From Actinoallomurus sp. (GTDB lineage Bacteria; Actinomycetota; Actinomycetes; Streptosporangiales; Streptosporangiaceae): a DNA stretch of 32,042 nucleotides. Location: assembly GCA_025964625.1 (NCBI GenBank), contig JAOPYL010000061.1:1-32042 (forward strand), read 5' to 3'. Position numbers and translations under genes: made by a program. The notes below the pieces were generated by a model, which saw only the letters and a program-made list of their open reading frames with translations, searched no databases and was not told the origin of the DNA. Below, piece after piece: positions 1 to 7,122 of the stretch (its first letter is position 1; each line of letters begins with the position of its first letter).

Positions 1-175
1 TCCGGCGCGCAGCAGGTATCCCCGCCAGCGCGCCAAAACCCTCCCGTTCCGGTCCCGGCCGCCCCAAAGGACGCACCTCCACCCCCGCACCCCGCCATCC
101 GGTCGGAAAAAAGCAGCACAAAAAGGATATGCCGCGACGAGGCGGGAAGGAACGAACGGGTTAAAGATCAAGCTC

Positions 176-227
176 AGAGCGACCGGCAACAGGACTGCCG
201 GGCTCGCGGTCTGTCGCCGGTCGCTCT
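176..227 (-). terminator. Intrinsic terminator of the methyltransferase gene
   Basis: Perfect 12-bp arms at 176-187 and 216-227 enclose a 28-nt loop that can itself pair ACAG with CTGT. The arm nearest the gene overlaps the TAG stop codon (226-228). On the minus strand the hairpin is followed within about 15 nt by a short T run. The symmetry is seen directly; the terminator role is inferred. Confidence 0.65.
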
Positions 228-987
228 AGGCCTTCTTGATGGCGCTGGCGACCAGGTGGATGCCGACCGGTTCGTCGCCCAGCGGCGCTGTCAGCTCGGC
301 GCGCACCAGCCGCGGGAGGGCTTGCGGGCTCACCCCGAGGACGTGCTCGACGGTCGAGGGGGACAGTGCGGTGCGCGGCCGGACCCATTCCATCTCCAGG
401 CCGCAGTCGGTGAGCAGTTCGCGCAGTTGCTCGACGCCGAAGCACCGGGTGATCGACCCGTCCGGCCAGGGCACCAGGACGACCTCCGAGCGCGGCACGT
501 CGGACAGATGGGCCCAGTAGTTCTGCTCCGCGAGGATCGCCATGCCGAGAACGAGAGAGTCGACGCTCAGCAGCACCCGGCCGCCGGGGCGGAGTACCCG
601 GGCGATCTCGGCCACCAGGTCCTCGGTGACCAGGTGGCGGGAGAGCATCCGCCCTTCGGCCACCACGGCGTCGAAGCAGCCCGAAGCGAGGAAGCCGAGT
701 GAGGTGGCATCGGCCACCACCGGCTGGGTGCGGCGGGAGCGCGGCGCGTTGCCCGGTGTGTCGCAGACCTGGACGACGGTGTGCCCGGCGGTCGCCGCCT
801 GGGCGGCGCACCCCGCCTGCGGTCCTGAGAGGTCGAGTATCCGTGACGGTCTCCGGGGCAGCCAGCGGGACAGCTGCGCGGCGGAGACGGCCCAGTAGAA
901 GGTCCAGTAGCTCGCGAGTGACTCGGACTCGCCAACAGCGGGATGCTTCGCCGGAATGGACAGCACGGCGGCTCCTCGGGGATGCAT
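226..987 (-). CDS. Class I SAM-dependent methyltransferase-like protein
   Basis: This gene encodes about 253 residues with a Rossmann methyltransferase layout. Motif I is unusual (ILDLSGPQAGCAAQ, without the normal GxGxG run). An acidic strand end follows (VVQVCDTP), then an FDAVVAEG segment and the typical post-motif LRPGGRVLLSVDS near the middle. The C-terminal half (CFGVEQLRELLTDCGLEMEWV) resembles the cap of small-molecule methyltransferases. The substrate cannot be read from the sequence. ATG 987 is chosen because AAGGA lies 9 nt upstream; GTG 966 has an excellent GAGGAG at 5 nt and is a serious alternative, and TTG 996 is less likely. The gene is divergent from sigR and ends in its own hairpin, so it is probably monocistronic. 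The weak motif I leaves open loss of SAM binding. Confidence 0.7.
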   Translation of the reverse strand: MHPRGAAVLSIPAKHPAVGESESLASYWTFYWAVSAAQLSRWLPRRPSRILDLSGPQAGCAAQAATAGHTVVQVCDTPGNAPRSRRTQPVVADATSLGFLASGCFDAVVAEGRMLSRHLVTEDLVAEIARVLRPGGRVLLSVDSLVLGMAILAEQNYWAHLSDVPRSEVVLVPWPDGSITRCFGVEQLRELLTDCGLEMEWVRPRTALSPSTVEHVLGVSPQALPRLVRAELTAPLGDEPVGIHLVASAIKKA

Positions 988-1062
988 TTCTCCCAATCCT
1001 TCCCTGTTGGCGGCACGACTTCACACTTCATGCCGGTGTGCCGGAGCATTCCTCGCCTCAGG

Positions 1063-1088
1063 GGAATCCGGCGGGCGCGCAGCGCGTT
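1063..1088 (+). promoter_or_regulatory. SigR-type promoter upstream of sigR
   Basis: GGAAT at 1063-1067 is followed after exactly 18 nt by GTT at 1086-1088. This matches the SigR/SigH ECF consensus GGAAT-N18/19-GTT known from Streptomyces and mycobacteria. It would start transcription near 1095, about 40 nt before the ATG at 1135, and would make the sigma gene autoregulated. The match is seen directly; activity is inferred from the family. Confidence 0.75.
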
Positions 1089-1134
1089 GCATAGCGTCAT
1101 AACGGACACCGACGTGTGAAAGTTCGAGGTGATG

Positions 1135-1854
<720 letters not shown>

Positions 1855-1909
1855 GCGATCGGATTTCCCGGTGGCCCCACGCTCTCGTGCCTCAAGGTCA
1901 GGAGGCGAA

Positions 1910-2176
1910 ATGAGCTGCGGAAAGCCTCACGAGACCCCGTGCGCCGAGGTGCTCGCCCGCATCTACGCCTATCTCGACGGAGAGCTCGACCAGAGCGGGT
2001 GCTCCAACATCAAGCAACACCTCGACGAGTGCGGCCCGTGCCTTCGGGAGTACGGCCTCGAGGAGTCCGTCAAGAAGCTCGTCCACAAGTGCTGCGGCTG
2101 CGATCCGGTGCCACAGGACCTGCGATCGAAGGTCCTCGGCCGCATCGAGCAGGTCCGCGCCGACCTCGTCGAGTGA
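1910..2176 (+). CDS. rsrA: Zinc-binding redox-sensing anti-sigma factor RsrA
   Basis: This 88-residue protein belongs to the ZAS family. It binds and inactivates SigR when reduced and releases it when its cysteines form a disulfide and zinc is lost. The hallmark HLDECGPC (H-x3-C-x2-C) is present, with an upstream Cys and His in the N-terminal segment and a further KCCGCDP cluster near residue 65. ATG 1910 has GGAGG at 1901-1905, a good ribosome site; the longer reading frame from 1871 has none. It lies 55 nt after sigR in the same direction, the standard sigma/anti-sigma pair. The double Cys followed by another Cys (CCGC) gives extra thiols whose role cannot be judged from sequence alone. Confidence 0.92.
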   Translation: MSCGKPHETPCAEVLARIYAYLDGELDQSGCSNIKQHLDECGPCLREYGLEESVKKLVHKCCGCDPVPQDLRSKVLGRIEQVRADLVE

Positions 2177-2223
2177 CCGGGACGCGTCGCATGCGAGCAC
2201 ACTTCGACGCTAGGTGACGATTC

Positions 2224-2245
2224 GTTCACGCTTTGCTCACGATTT
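2224..2245. promoter_or_regulatory. Two 11-bp direct repeats, PHO-box-like
   Basis: GTTCACG-CTTT (2224-2234) is followed directly by GCTCACG-ATTT (2235-2245). These are two 11-nt units with a conserved seven-base half and an AT-rich tail. That layout matches sites of OmpR/PhoB-type response regulators such as PhoP (GTTCACC-N4 repeats) in actinobacteria. They lie about 110-190 nt before the possible starts of the first HD-GYP gene. The repeat is seen; the regulator is inferred. Confidence 0.4.
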
Positions 2246-2352
2246 TCCGCGCGTCTGCGTGATTCAGGTCTCTCGGGTTAGGCTTACCACCGGTTCCTCG
2301 GGCGGCTTCTAGGGGCGCGGCGAGTCAAGGGAGAGGAGCTCCCGGACCAGGG

Positions 2353-3780
2353 GTGGCCGGGTTCTTAGGGGAGGCAGAGAATCATGCGTACAGGCGTGTC
2401 CTGGGCTTAGCCCATAACCTCGTGGGGGCGGCATTGCGTGGACTACCCCTCGTCGCGTGGGCATACGTCTGCGCGGTCATCGCGCTCGCGGCCTCGTGCA
2501 TCGGGCTGTCGTCCTTCGACGGGATCGACTGGACGACACTCGCCGTCCTCGCGGTGCTCTCCGTCGTCTGTGAGTCCGTGCCGGCGCTGCTCAACAGCGC
2601 GAACGCGCGCGTCTCGCTGAGCTACTCGGCCGGCCTGGCCTCGGTCGTCCTGCTCGGCCCGGTCGGGGCCGCCCTGGTGGGAGCCTCGGCCATCGTCACC
2701 GGCCGACGCGACATCGGCCCGGTGAAACGCCTGTTCAACGGCGCCCAGTTCGCCCTCTCCGGGTACCTCGCCGGCGTGGTCTACAGCGCGGCCGGCGGCA
2801 GGACCGGCAAGCCGACCGACGGCTCCTTCCCCGGCATCATCACGCCCTACGTCGGGGCGGTCAGCACCTACGTCGCGGTCAACCTCGTTTTCATCGGCGT
2901 CATCCTCGTGCTGACCAAGCAGGAACCGATGTGGGGGTTCCGGTGGCGGCCCCTCGGGCAGCTCGCCGCGGGCCAGCTGGCCTACGGCATGTTCGGTCTC
3001 CTCATCGCGGCGCCATGGGGGGTGATCGGACCCTTCTCCGCCGTGCTCGTGCTGATGCCCATGCTGCTGGCCCGCTGGGCCTTCGAGCAGACCCGCGCCC
3101 AGCAGCAGGCCCACGCCGCGACGATCGCCGCGCTCTGCCAGGCGGTGGAGACCAAGGACTACTACACGCGCGGGCACAGCGAGCGGGTGTCCCGCGGCTC
3201 GACGATGATCGCCCGGGCGATCGGCATGCGGCCCGAGCGGGTCGGCGCGATTCGCTACGCCGGCATGCTGCACGACGTCGGCAAACTGGGCGTGCCGACC
3301 AAGGTGCTGCAGAAGCCGGGCGACCTCACCGAGGAGGAGTTGGCCGCGATCCAGCTGCACCCGATGCGCGGGCTGGAGATCGTGCGTGAGATCGGCTTCC
3401 TCGACGAGGCGCTCGCGGGGATCATGCACCATCACGAGCGGATGGACGGAACCGGCTATCCGATGGGCCTGGCCGGCCTGGAGATCCCTGAGTTCGCCCG
3501 GGTCATCTCCGTGGCCGACGCCTTCGACTCGATGACCTCCACCCGGTCCTACCGTGCCGCCTGTTCCACCGAGGAGGGCATCGCCGAGCTGAGACGCTCT
3601 GCCGGCGCGCACTTCGATCCCGAGCTGGTCGAGGCGTTCATCAAGGCCCTCGAGCGGGAGGGATGGGAGCAGCCCGAGCCCGTCGCCCCTCCCGAGGGCG
3701 AGGAGGTCGAGACCACTCAGCAGGACCACGACGACCCGAGCGCTCCGCTGCGCGTCGCCGGCGAGAACGTACGCCCATGA
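2353..3780 (+). CDS. Membrane HD-GYP domain phosphohydrolase
   Basis: This protein of about 475 residues has roughly six hydrophobic segments in residues 28-250, followed by a complete HD-GYP domain. HD-GYP proteins hydrolyse cyclic di-GMP or related nucleotides with a di- or tri-metal centre. Ligand motifs are all present: GHSERVS, MLHDVGK (about residue 305), LHPMRG, HHERMDGTGYP (about 359) and VADAFDSM. The membrane half probably senses an unknown signal. The start is uncertain. GTG 2353 has AGGAG 14 nt upstream, which is too far, while GTG 2422 and TTG 2434 lie just before the first membrane segment. The stop overlaps a 26-codon ORF in an ATGA junction, so it is co-translated with the next HD gene. 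It could act on another cyclic nucleotide instead of c-di-GMP. Confidence 0.85.
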   Translation: MAGFLGEAENHAYRRVLGLAHNLVGAALRGLPLVAWAYVCAVIALAASCIGLSSFDGIDWTTLAVLAVLSVVCESVPALLNSANARVSLSYSAGLASVVLLGPVGAALVGASAIVTGRRDIGPVKRLFNGAQFALSGYLAGVVYSAAGGRTGKPTDGSFPGIITPYVGAVSTYVAVNLVFIGVILVLTKQEPMWGFRWRPLGQLAAGQLAYGMFGLLIAAPWGVIGPFSAVLVLMPMLLARWAFEQTRAQQQAHAATIAALCQAVETKDYYTRGHSERVSRGSTMIARAIGMRPERVGAIRYAGMLHDVGKLGVPTKVLQKPGDLTEEELAAIQLHPMRGLEIVREIGFLDEALAGIMHHHERMDGTGYPMGLAGLEIPEFARVISVADAFDSMTSTRSYRAACSTEEGIAELRRSAGAHFDPELVEAFIKALEREGWEQPEPVAPPEGEEVETTQQDHDDPSAPLRVAGENVRP

Positions 3781-3857
3781 GCGAGCCCGCGAGCGAACGA
3801 TTCGGCACGGCGCCTTCAGGAGCGCGGCCGGCGGGCGCCGGCCCGGTGCGCCCGTGA
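3777..3857 (+). CDS. 26-residue ORF overlapping both neighbours
   Basis: A small ORF starts at ATG 3777 inside the stop of the HD-GYP gene (ATGA) and ends at TGA 3855-3857 inside the GTG start of the next HD gene (GTGA). The peptide begins MSEPASERFG and is rich in Ala, Pro, Gly and Arg, with no domain. It may be a coupling ORF that passes ribosomes from one HD gene to the next. Alternatively it is a real microprotein, or the remnant N-terminus of the second HD protein before a frameshift. I know no homologue. The double overlap is seen; function is inferred. Confidence 0.4.
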   Translation: MSEPASERFGTAPSGARPAGAGPVRP

Positions 3858-5116
3858 TCGCGCCGGCCCGGCAGCGGCCCGGGTGGCAGTCGCTCGACTC
3901 CGCCCAGCTGCTACTGATCGCGGTGGCGGGGATGCTCATCATCGGCGCGGTCACCGAGGTCGGCGCGGTCGGCCTGCGCGACTCCCACACCGCGGTTCTC
4001 TTCGGCGCGCTGATCGCCGTAGGCGAGCTGCTCCGTATGCTCATGCCCGGCAATCGCGAGGTCGCCCCGATCGCCAGCGCGGGGTCCCTCGGTTACGCGC
4101 TGCTCCTGCGGGTCGGCAGCGAGCCCGCCACGCACTCCGCGCTCCAGGCCGTGACCGTCACGGCCTGCGGCACGCTCGTGGGATCGCTGCCGCACATCGC
4201 CGTGGGCAGGATCCCGCGCCTCGACGCGACGGCCCGCCGGATCCTGAGTCCGGCGCTGGTGGCGTTCATCTTCCGGCCGATGGCGCACTCGTCGTTGCGG
4301 CACCACTGGCCGAGCCTCATCGCGGTCATGGCGCTGACCGTGATGCTGGCCTGCGCGGCCGAGGTGGTGGCCGCGGCGACCATCAGGGCCGAGGCCGTGC
4401 GCACCCGGTTCGGCATCGCACTCGGCGACGAGATCCGGGCCAAGGTGCCGCTCTGCGTCGCCTCGGGCGCGACCGGCATGCTCATCGCGGTGAGCACGTT
4501 CGTGATGGGCCCGGCGGCCCTCCTCGTGTTCACCGCGCCCATCCTGGTGACCCAGGTCGCGTTCCGGCGCTTCGCCGGGATCCGGGCGACGTACCTCCAG
4601 ACCGTGCGGGCACTTTCCCAGGTCACCGAGGTCGGTGGGTACGTCGAGACGGGTCACTCCCGTCGGGTCGGTGAACTCGCCGTGGCGATGGGACGTGAGC
4701 TCGGCATGACAGAGGAGGAGCTCCTCGAGCTCGAGTACGCCGCGCTCATGCACGACATCGGGCAGCTTTCGCTGCGCGACCCCATCCCAGGCGGGGCCAC
4801 TGTCCTCGCCTCGCCGAGCGAGCAGCGCCGCATCGCCGGGCTCGGCGCGGGAGTTATCACCAAGACCGGTTTGCTCGACGAGGTGGCCGAGATCGTTCGC
4901 CGCCAGGCCGAGCCCTATCGGGCTGCCGAGGGGTCGGCGCCGCCGCTTGCCAGCCGCGTCATCAAGGTGGCCAACGCCTACGATGATCTCGTCGGGGCGT
5001 CATCCGACCGCGACCGCTCGGCCGCCGTCATCGAGCGGCTGCGAGGCGATTCGGCCGCGGAGTACGACCCGACGGTGGTCGAGGCGCTCGGTCACGTTGT
5101 CGACCGGATGCGCTGA
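3854..5116 (+). CDS. Membrane protein with degenerate HD-GYP domain
   Basis: This 420-residue protein has the same architecture as its neighbour: about six hydrophobic segments in residues 15-240 followed by an HD-type domain. It keeps GHSRRVG and MHDIGQ (about residue 297) and the late NAYDD. It has lost the central His (LHPMRG becomes SEQRRIAG), the HH pair and the whole GYP loop, which reads RRQAEPYRAAEGSAPP near residue 348, and the HDxGK lysine is Gln. It is therefore unlikely to be an active phosphodiesterase and more likely a regulatory partner of the intact HD-GYP protein encoded just before it. GTG 3854 overlaps the stop of the small ORF, indicating translational coupling. No separate ribosome site is obvious. 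Confidence 0.8.
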   Translation: MIAPARQRPGWQSLDSAQLLLIAVAGMLIIGAVTEVGAVGLRDSHTAVLFGALIAVGELLRMLMPGNREVAPIASAGSLGYALLLRVGSEPATHSALQAVTVTACGTLVGSLPHIAVGRIPRLDATARRILSPALVAFIFRPMAHSSLRHHWPSLIAVMALTVMLACAAEVVAAATIRAEAVRTRFGIALGDEIRAKVPLCVASGATGMLIAVSTFVMGPAALLVFTAPILVTQVAFRRFAGIRATYLQTVRALSQVTEVGGYVETGHSRRVGELAVAMGRELGMTEEELLELEYAALMHDIGQLSLRDPIPGGATVLASPSEQRRIAGLGAGVITKTGLLDEVAEIVRRQAEPYRAAEGSAPPLASRVIKVANAYDDLVGASSDRDRSAAVIERLRGDSAAEYDPTVVEALGHVVDRMR

Positions 5117-5211
5117 CAAGGCCGCCACACCGGATTTTGTCGGCGCGCGTCGCGCTACGCCGGGCAAGACCTGGTTATTCTCGCCTGGGCTGAGCAAACA
5201 AGGAGGAGCGC

Positions 5212-6543
5212 GTGTTCGAGTCGGTGCTGGTGGCCAATCGCGGAGAGATCGCCCGGCGGGTGATTCGAACCGTGCGCGCGCTCGGTGTCAAGGCCATCGC
5301 GGTCTACTCGGAGGCCGATGCCGACCTGCCGTATGTCGGCGAGGCCGATGAGGCGATCCTCATCGGCCCGGCACAGCCCACCAAGAGTTACCTGGACGTC
5401 GACGCGGTCATGGAGGCGGCGAAGCGCACCAACGCGCAGGCCGTTCATCCCGGTTACGGGTTTCTCGCGGAGAACCCCGGGTTCGCCCAGCGTGTCCTCG
5501 ACGACGGGCTCGTCTGGATCGGGCCGCCTCCGAGTGCGATGGCCGCCATGGGTGACAAGATCAGCGCGCGGAACCTCATGGAGGAGGCCGGCGTGCCGGT
5601 CGCGGCCGGCACCCGTGAGCCGGTCCCCGACGCCGACGCCGCGGTCACCGCGGGCATCGGCTACCCGGTCATGGTGAAGGCGGCCGGCGGAGGCGGCGGC
5701 ATCGGCATGAGCGTGGCCTATGACGAGGCGGAGCTGCGCAAGGCGTACGACACGGCTCGCACGCGCGCCGAGAGGTTCTTCGGAAACCCGGACATCCTGC
5801 TGGAACGATTCGTCGAGCGCGCCCGGCACGTCGAGGTGCAGATTCTCGGGCTCGCCGACGGCACGGTCCTGGCCCTGGGCGAGCGCGACTGCTCGGTCCA
5901 GCGCCGTCACCAGAAGGTCGTCGAGGAGACCCCGTCTCCCGGCGTCGGCCCGGAGCTGCGCGCCCGCATGCTCGCCGCGGCCGTGCGCGCCGGGGAGGCC
6001 GTCGGTTACCGGGGCGCCGGCACCGTCGAGTGCCTGGTCGATCCTGGGGCACAGGAGTTCGTGTTCCTCGAGATGAACACCAGGCTCCAGGTCGAGCACC
6101 CGATCACCGAGCTGGTCACCGGCATCGACCTGGTCGAGCAGCAGCTGCTCATCGCAGCCGGCGAGCCGGTCACGTTCACCTCGGCGGAGTCACGCGGACA
6201 CGCGATCGAGTTCCGCGTGTACGCCGAGGACCCGAAGCGGTTCCTGCCCAGCCCCGGCGACATCACGGTGTGGGACGAACCCTCCGGCGACGTCATCCGG
6301 GTCGACTCCGGTTACCAGGCCGGCAACAAGGTCACCCCGTTCTACGACCCGCTACTCGCCAAGCTGTGCGTGTACGGTGCGGATCGGGCGCAGGCCCTCA
6401 CCGCGGCACGCGGCGCGGTGGACGCCTTCCGGATCGAGGGCCCCAAGACGAACCTGCCCTTTTTCACCGAGCTGCTGGATAACCCGGAGTTCACCTCGGG
6501 GGAGTACGACACGGCGCTCGTGGATCGGATGCGGGCCAGATGA
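5212..6543 (+). CDS. Biotin carboxylase subunit of an acyl-CoA carboxylase
   Basis: This 443-residue ATP-grasp biotin carboxylase transfers CO2 from bicarbonate to carrier-bound biotin using ATP. Typical motifs are visible: SVLVANRGEIARRVIR at the N-terminus, AVHPGYGFLAENP, the glycine-rich ATP loop AAGGGGGIGM (about residue 160), QRRHQKVVEE, and EMNTRLQVEHPITE near residue 290. Its length equals AccC-type single-domain subunits; no carrier or carboxyltransferase domain is fused. GTG 5212 is well supported by AGGAGGAG 4-6 nt upstream and by the conserved N-terminus. A small biotin carrier follows after 63 nt, so these two form a module. The carboxyltransferase, and hence the substrate, is not in this window. 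Confidence 0.92.
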   Translation: MFESVLVANRGEIARRVIRTVRALGVKAIAVYSEADADLPYVGEADEAILIGPAQPTKSYLDVDAVMEAAKRTNAQAVHPGYGFLAENPGFAQRVLDDGLVWIGPPPSAMAAMGDKISARNLMEEAGVPVAAGTREPVPDADAAVTAGIGYPVMVKAAGGGGGIGMSVAYDEAELRKAYDTARTRAERFFGNPDILLERFVERARHVEVQILGLADGTVLALGERDCSVQRRHQKVVEETPSPGVGPELRARMLAAAVRAGEAVGYRGAGTVECLVDPGAQEFVFLEMNTRLQVEHPITELVTGIDLVEQQLLIAAGEPVTFTSAESRGHAIEFRVYAEDPKRFLPSPGDITVWDEPSGDVIRVDSGYQAGNKVTPFYDPLLAKLCVYGADRAQALTAARGAVDAFRIEGPKTNLPFFTELLDNPEFTSGEYDTALVDRMRAR

Positions 6544-6606
6544 GGCTCTGGCTTCAACGTTGTATCAAGTGCGCCCGGCAGGCGCCGGCGTCTGAGGAGA
6601 GGAACC

Positions 6607-6822
6607 GTGGTGTCTGAGGTCCGCGCGGAAATGGTCGCGAACGTGTGGAAGATCGTCGTCGCCGAGGGCGACAAGGTCGAGGACGGCGACACCCTTGTCA
6701 TCCTCGAGTCGATGAAGATGGAGATCCCGGTTCTCGCCGAGGAGTCCGGCACGGTCGCCAGCCTCAAGGTGGCCGAGGGCGATGTCATTCAGGAAGGCCA
6801 CCTGATCGCCGTCATCGAGTAG
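6607..6822 (+). CDS. Stand-alone biotin carrier protein (TB7.3 type)
   Basis: This 71-residue single-domain biotinyl/lipoyl carrier has the biotinylation motif ESMKMEIPV with the acceptor Lys at about residue 37. Length and sequence agree closely with M. tuberculosis TB7.3 (Rv3221c) as I remember it. It should be biotinylated by BirA and carry the carboxyl group between a biotin carboxylase, probably the one just upstream, and a carboxyltransferase. GTG 6607 (or GTG 6610) follows GAGGAG at a good distance. The MKM context indicates biotin, not lipoate. In mycobacteria the orthologue lies beside sigH-rshA, and here too it lies downstream of the sigR-rsrA pair. Confidence 0.92.
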   Translation: MVSEVRAEMVANVWKIVVAEGDKVEDGDTLVILESMKMEIPVLAEESGTVASLKVAEGDVIQEGHLIAVIE

Positions 6823-6836
6823 ACGAGAGGCCCTCA

Positions 6837-6852
6837 GCCCGGGCCGCCGGGC
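6837..6852. terminator. Short GC hairpin between convergent genes
   Basis: GCCCGG (6837-6842) pairs with CCGGGC (6847-6852) around a 4-nt loop. It sits between the ends of the biotin carrier gene and the convergent BsaP gene. It may terminate both, but has no T run; evidence is structural only. Confidence 0.4.
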
Positions 6853-6868
6853 GATGACGTTCGAAGGC

Positions 6869-7090
6869 TCATCCGGCGGTGCGGGTGCCGTGCCGGGCGC
6901 AGCCGGCGGTCCAGCCGGTCGGCGTCACCTGGACGACCAGGCGGCGACGGCACTCCGGGCAGTAGCGCGGCGGCTCCATCTCCCGGGCCGCACGGCATCG
7001 CCGGTGGTCGCCGTCGGTCAGCACAGCCCCGCAGTGATCGCAGTAGGTCTCGGTCACGGGCGAGAAGCGTACCCCCGCGCCGCCGCCCAT
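6869..7090 (-). CDS. bsaP: Biotin synthase auxiliary protein (BsaP-like)
   Basis: A 73-residue Cys-rich protein with CDHCG near the N-terminus, then [19 protein letters not shown] and WTAGCARHG. This pattern matches the actinobacterial family annotated as biotin synthase auxiliary protein (mycobacterial BsaP, Rv1590 type), reported to be an iron-sulfur protein needed for BioB function. I recognise it from the RYC-x2-C and VVQVTPTGW motifs. It lies 32 nt after the symporter gene on the same strand, downstream of the bioB region, which fits a biotin role. ATG 7090 is the longest start; GTG 7057 (giving [10 protein letters not shown]) is equally plausible and neither has a strong ribosome site. 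It could be a generic zinc ribbon, but the family signature is good. Confidence 0.8.
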   Translation of the reverse strand: MGGGAGVRFSPVTETYCDHCGAVLTDGDHRRCRAAREMEPPRYCPECRRRLVVQVTPTGWTAGCARHGTRTAG

Positions 7091-7122
7091 AGGCCGTCGA
7101 CATGGCGATCACCGCGGAAGGG

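Noticed and set aside
2281-2430. A c-di-GMP or c-di-AMP riboswitch before the HD-GYP gene
   Set aside because: The region has small hairpins and AACCTCGT-like text, but I could not match the conserved core of either class with confidence.
2443-4053. 536-codon minus-strand frame opposite the HD-GYP genes
   Set aside because: Its composition is typical of an antisense frame (Gly, Arg, His, Asp rich, no domain), while the plus strand has clear HD-GYP motifs.
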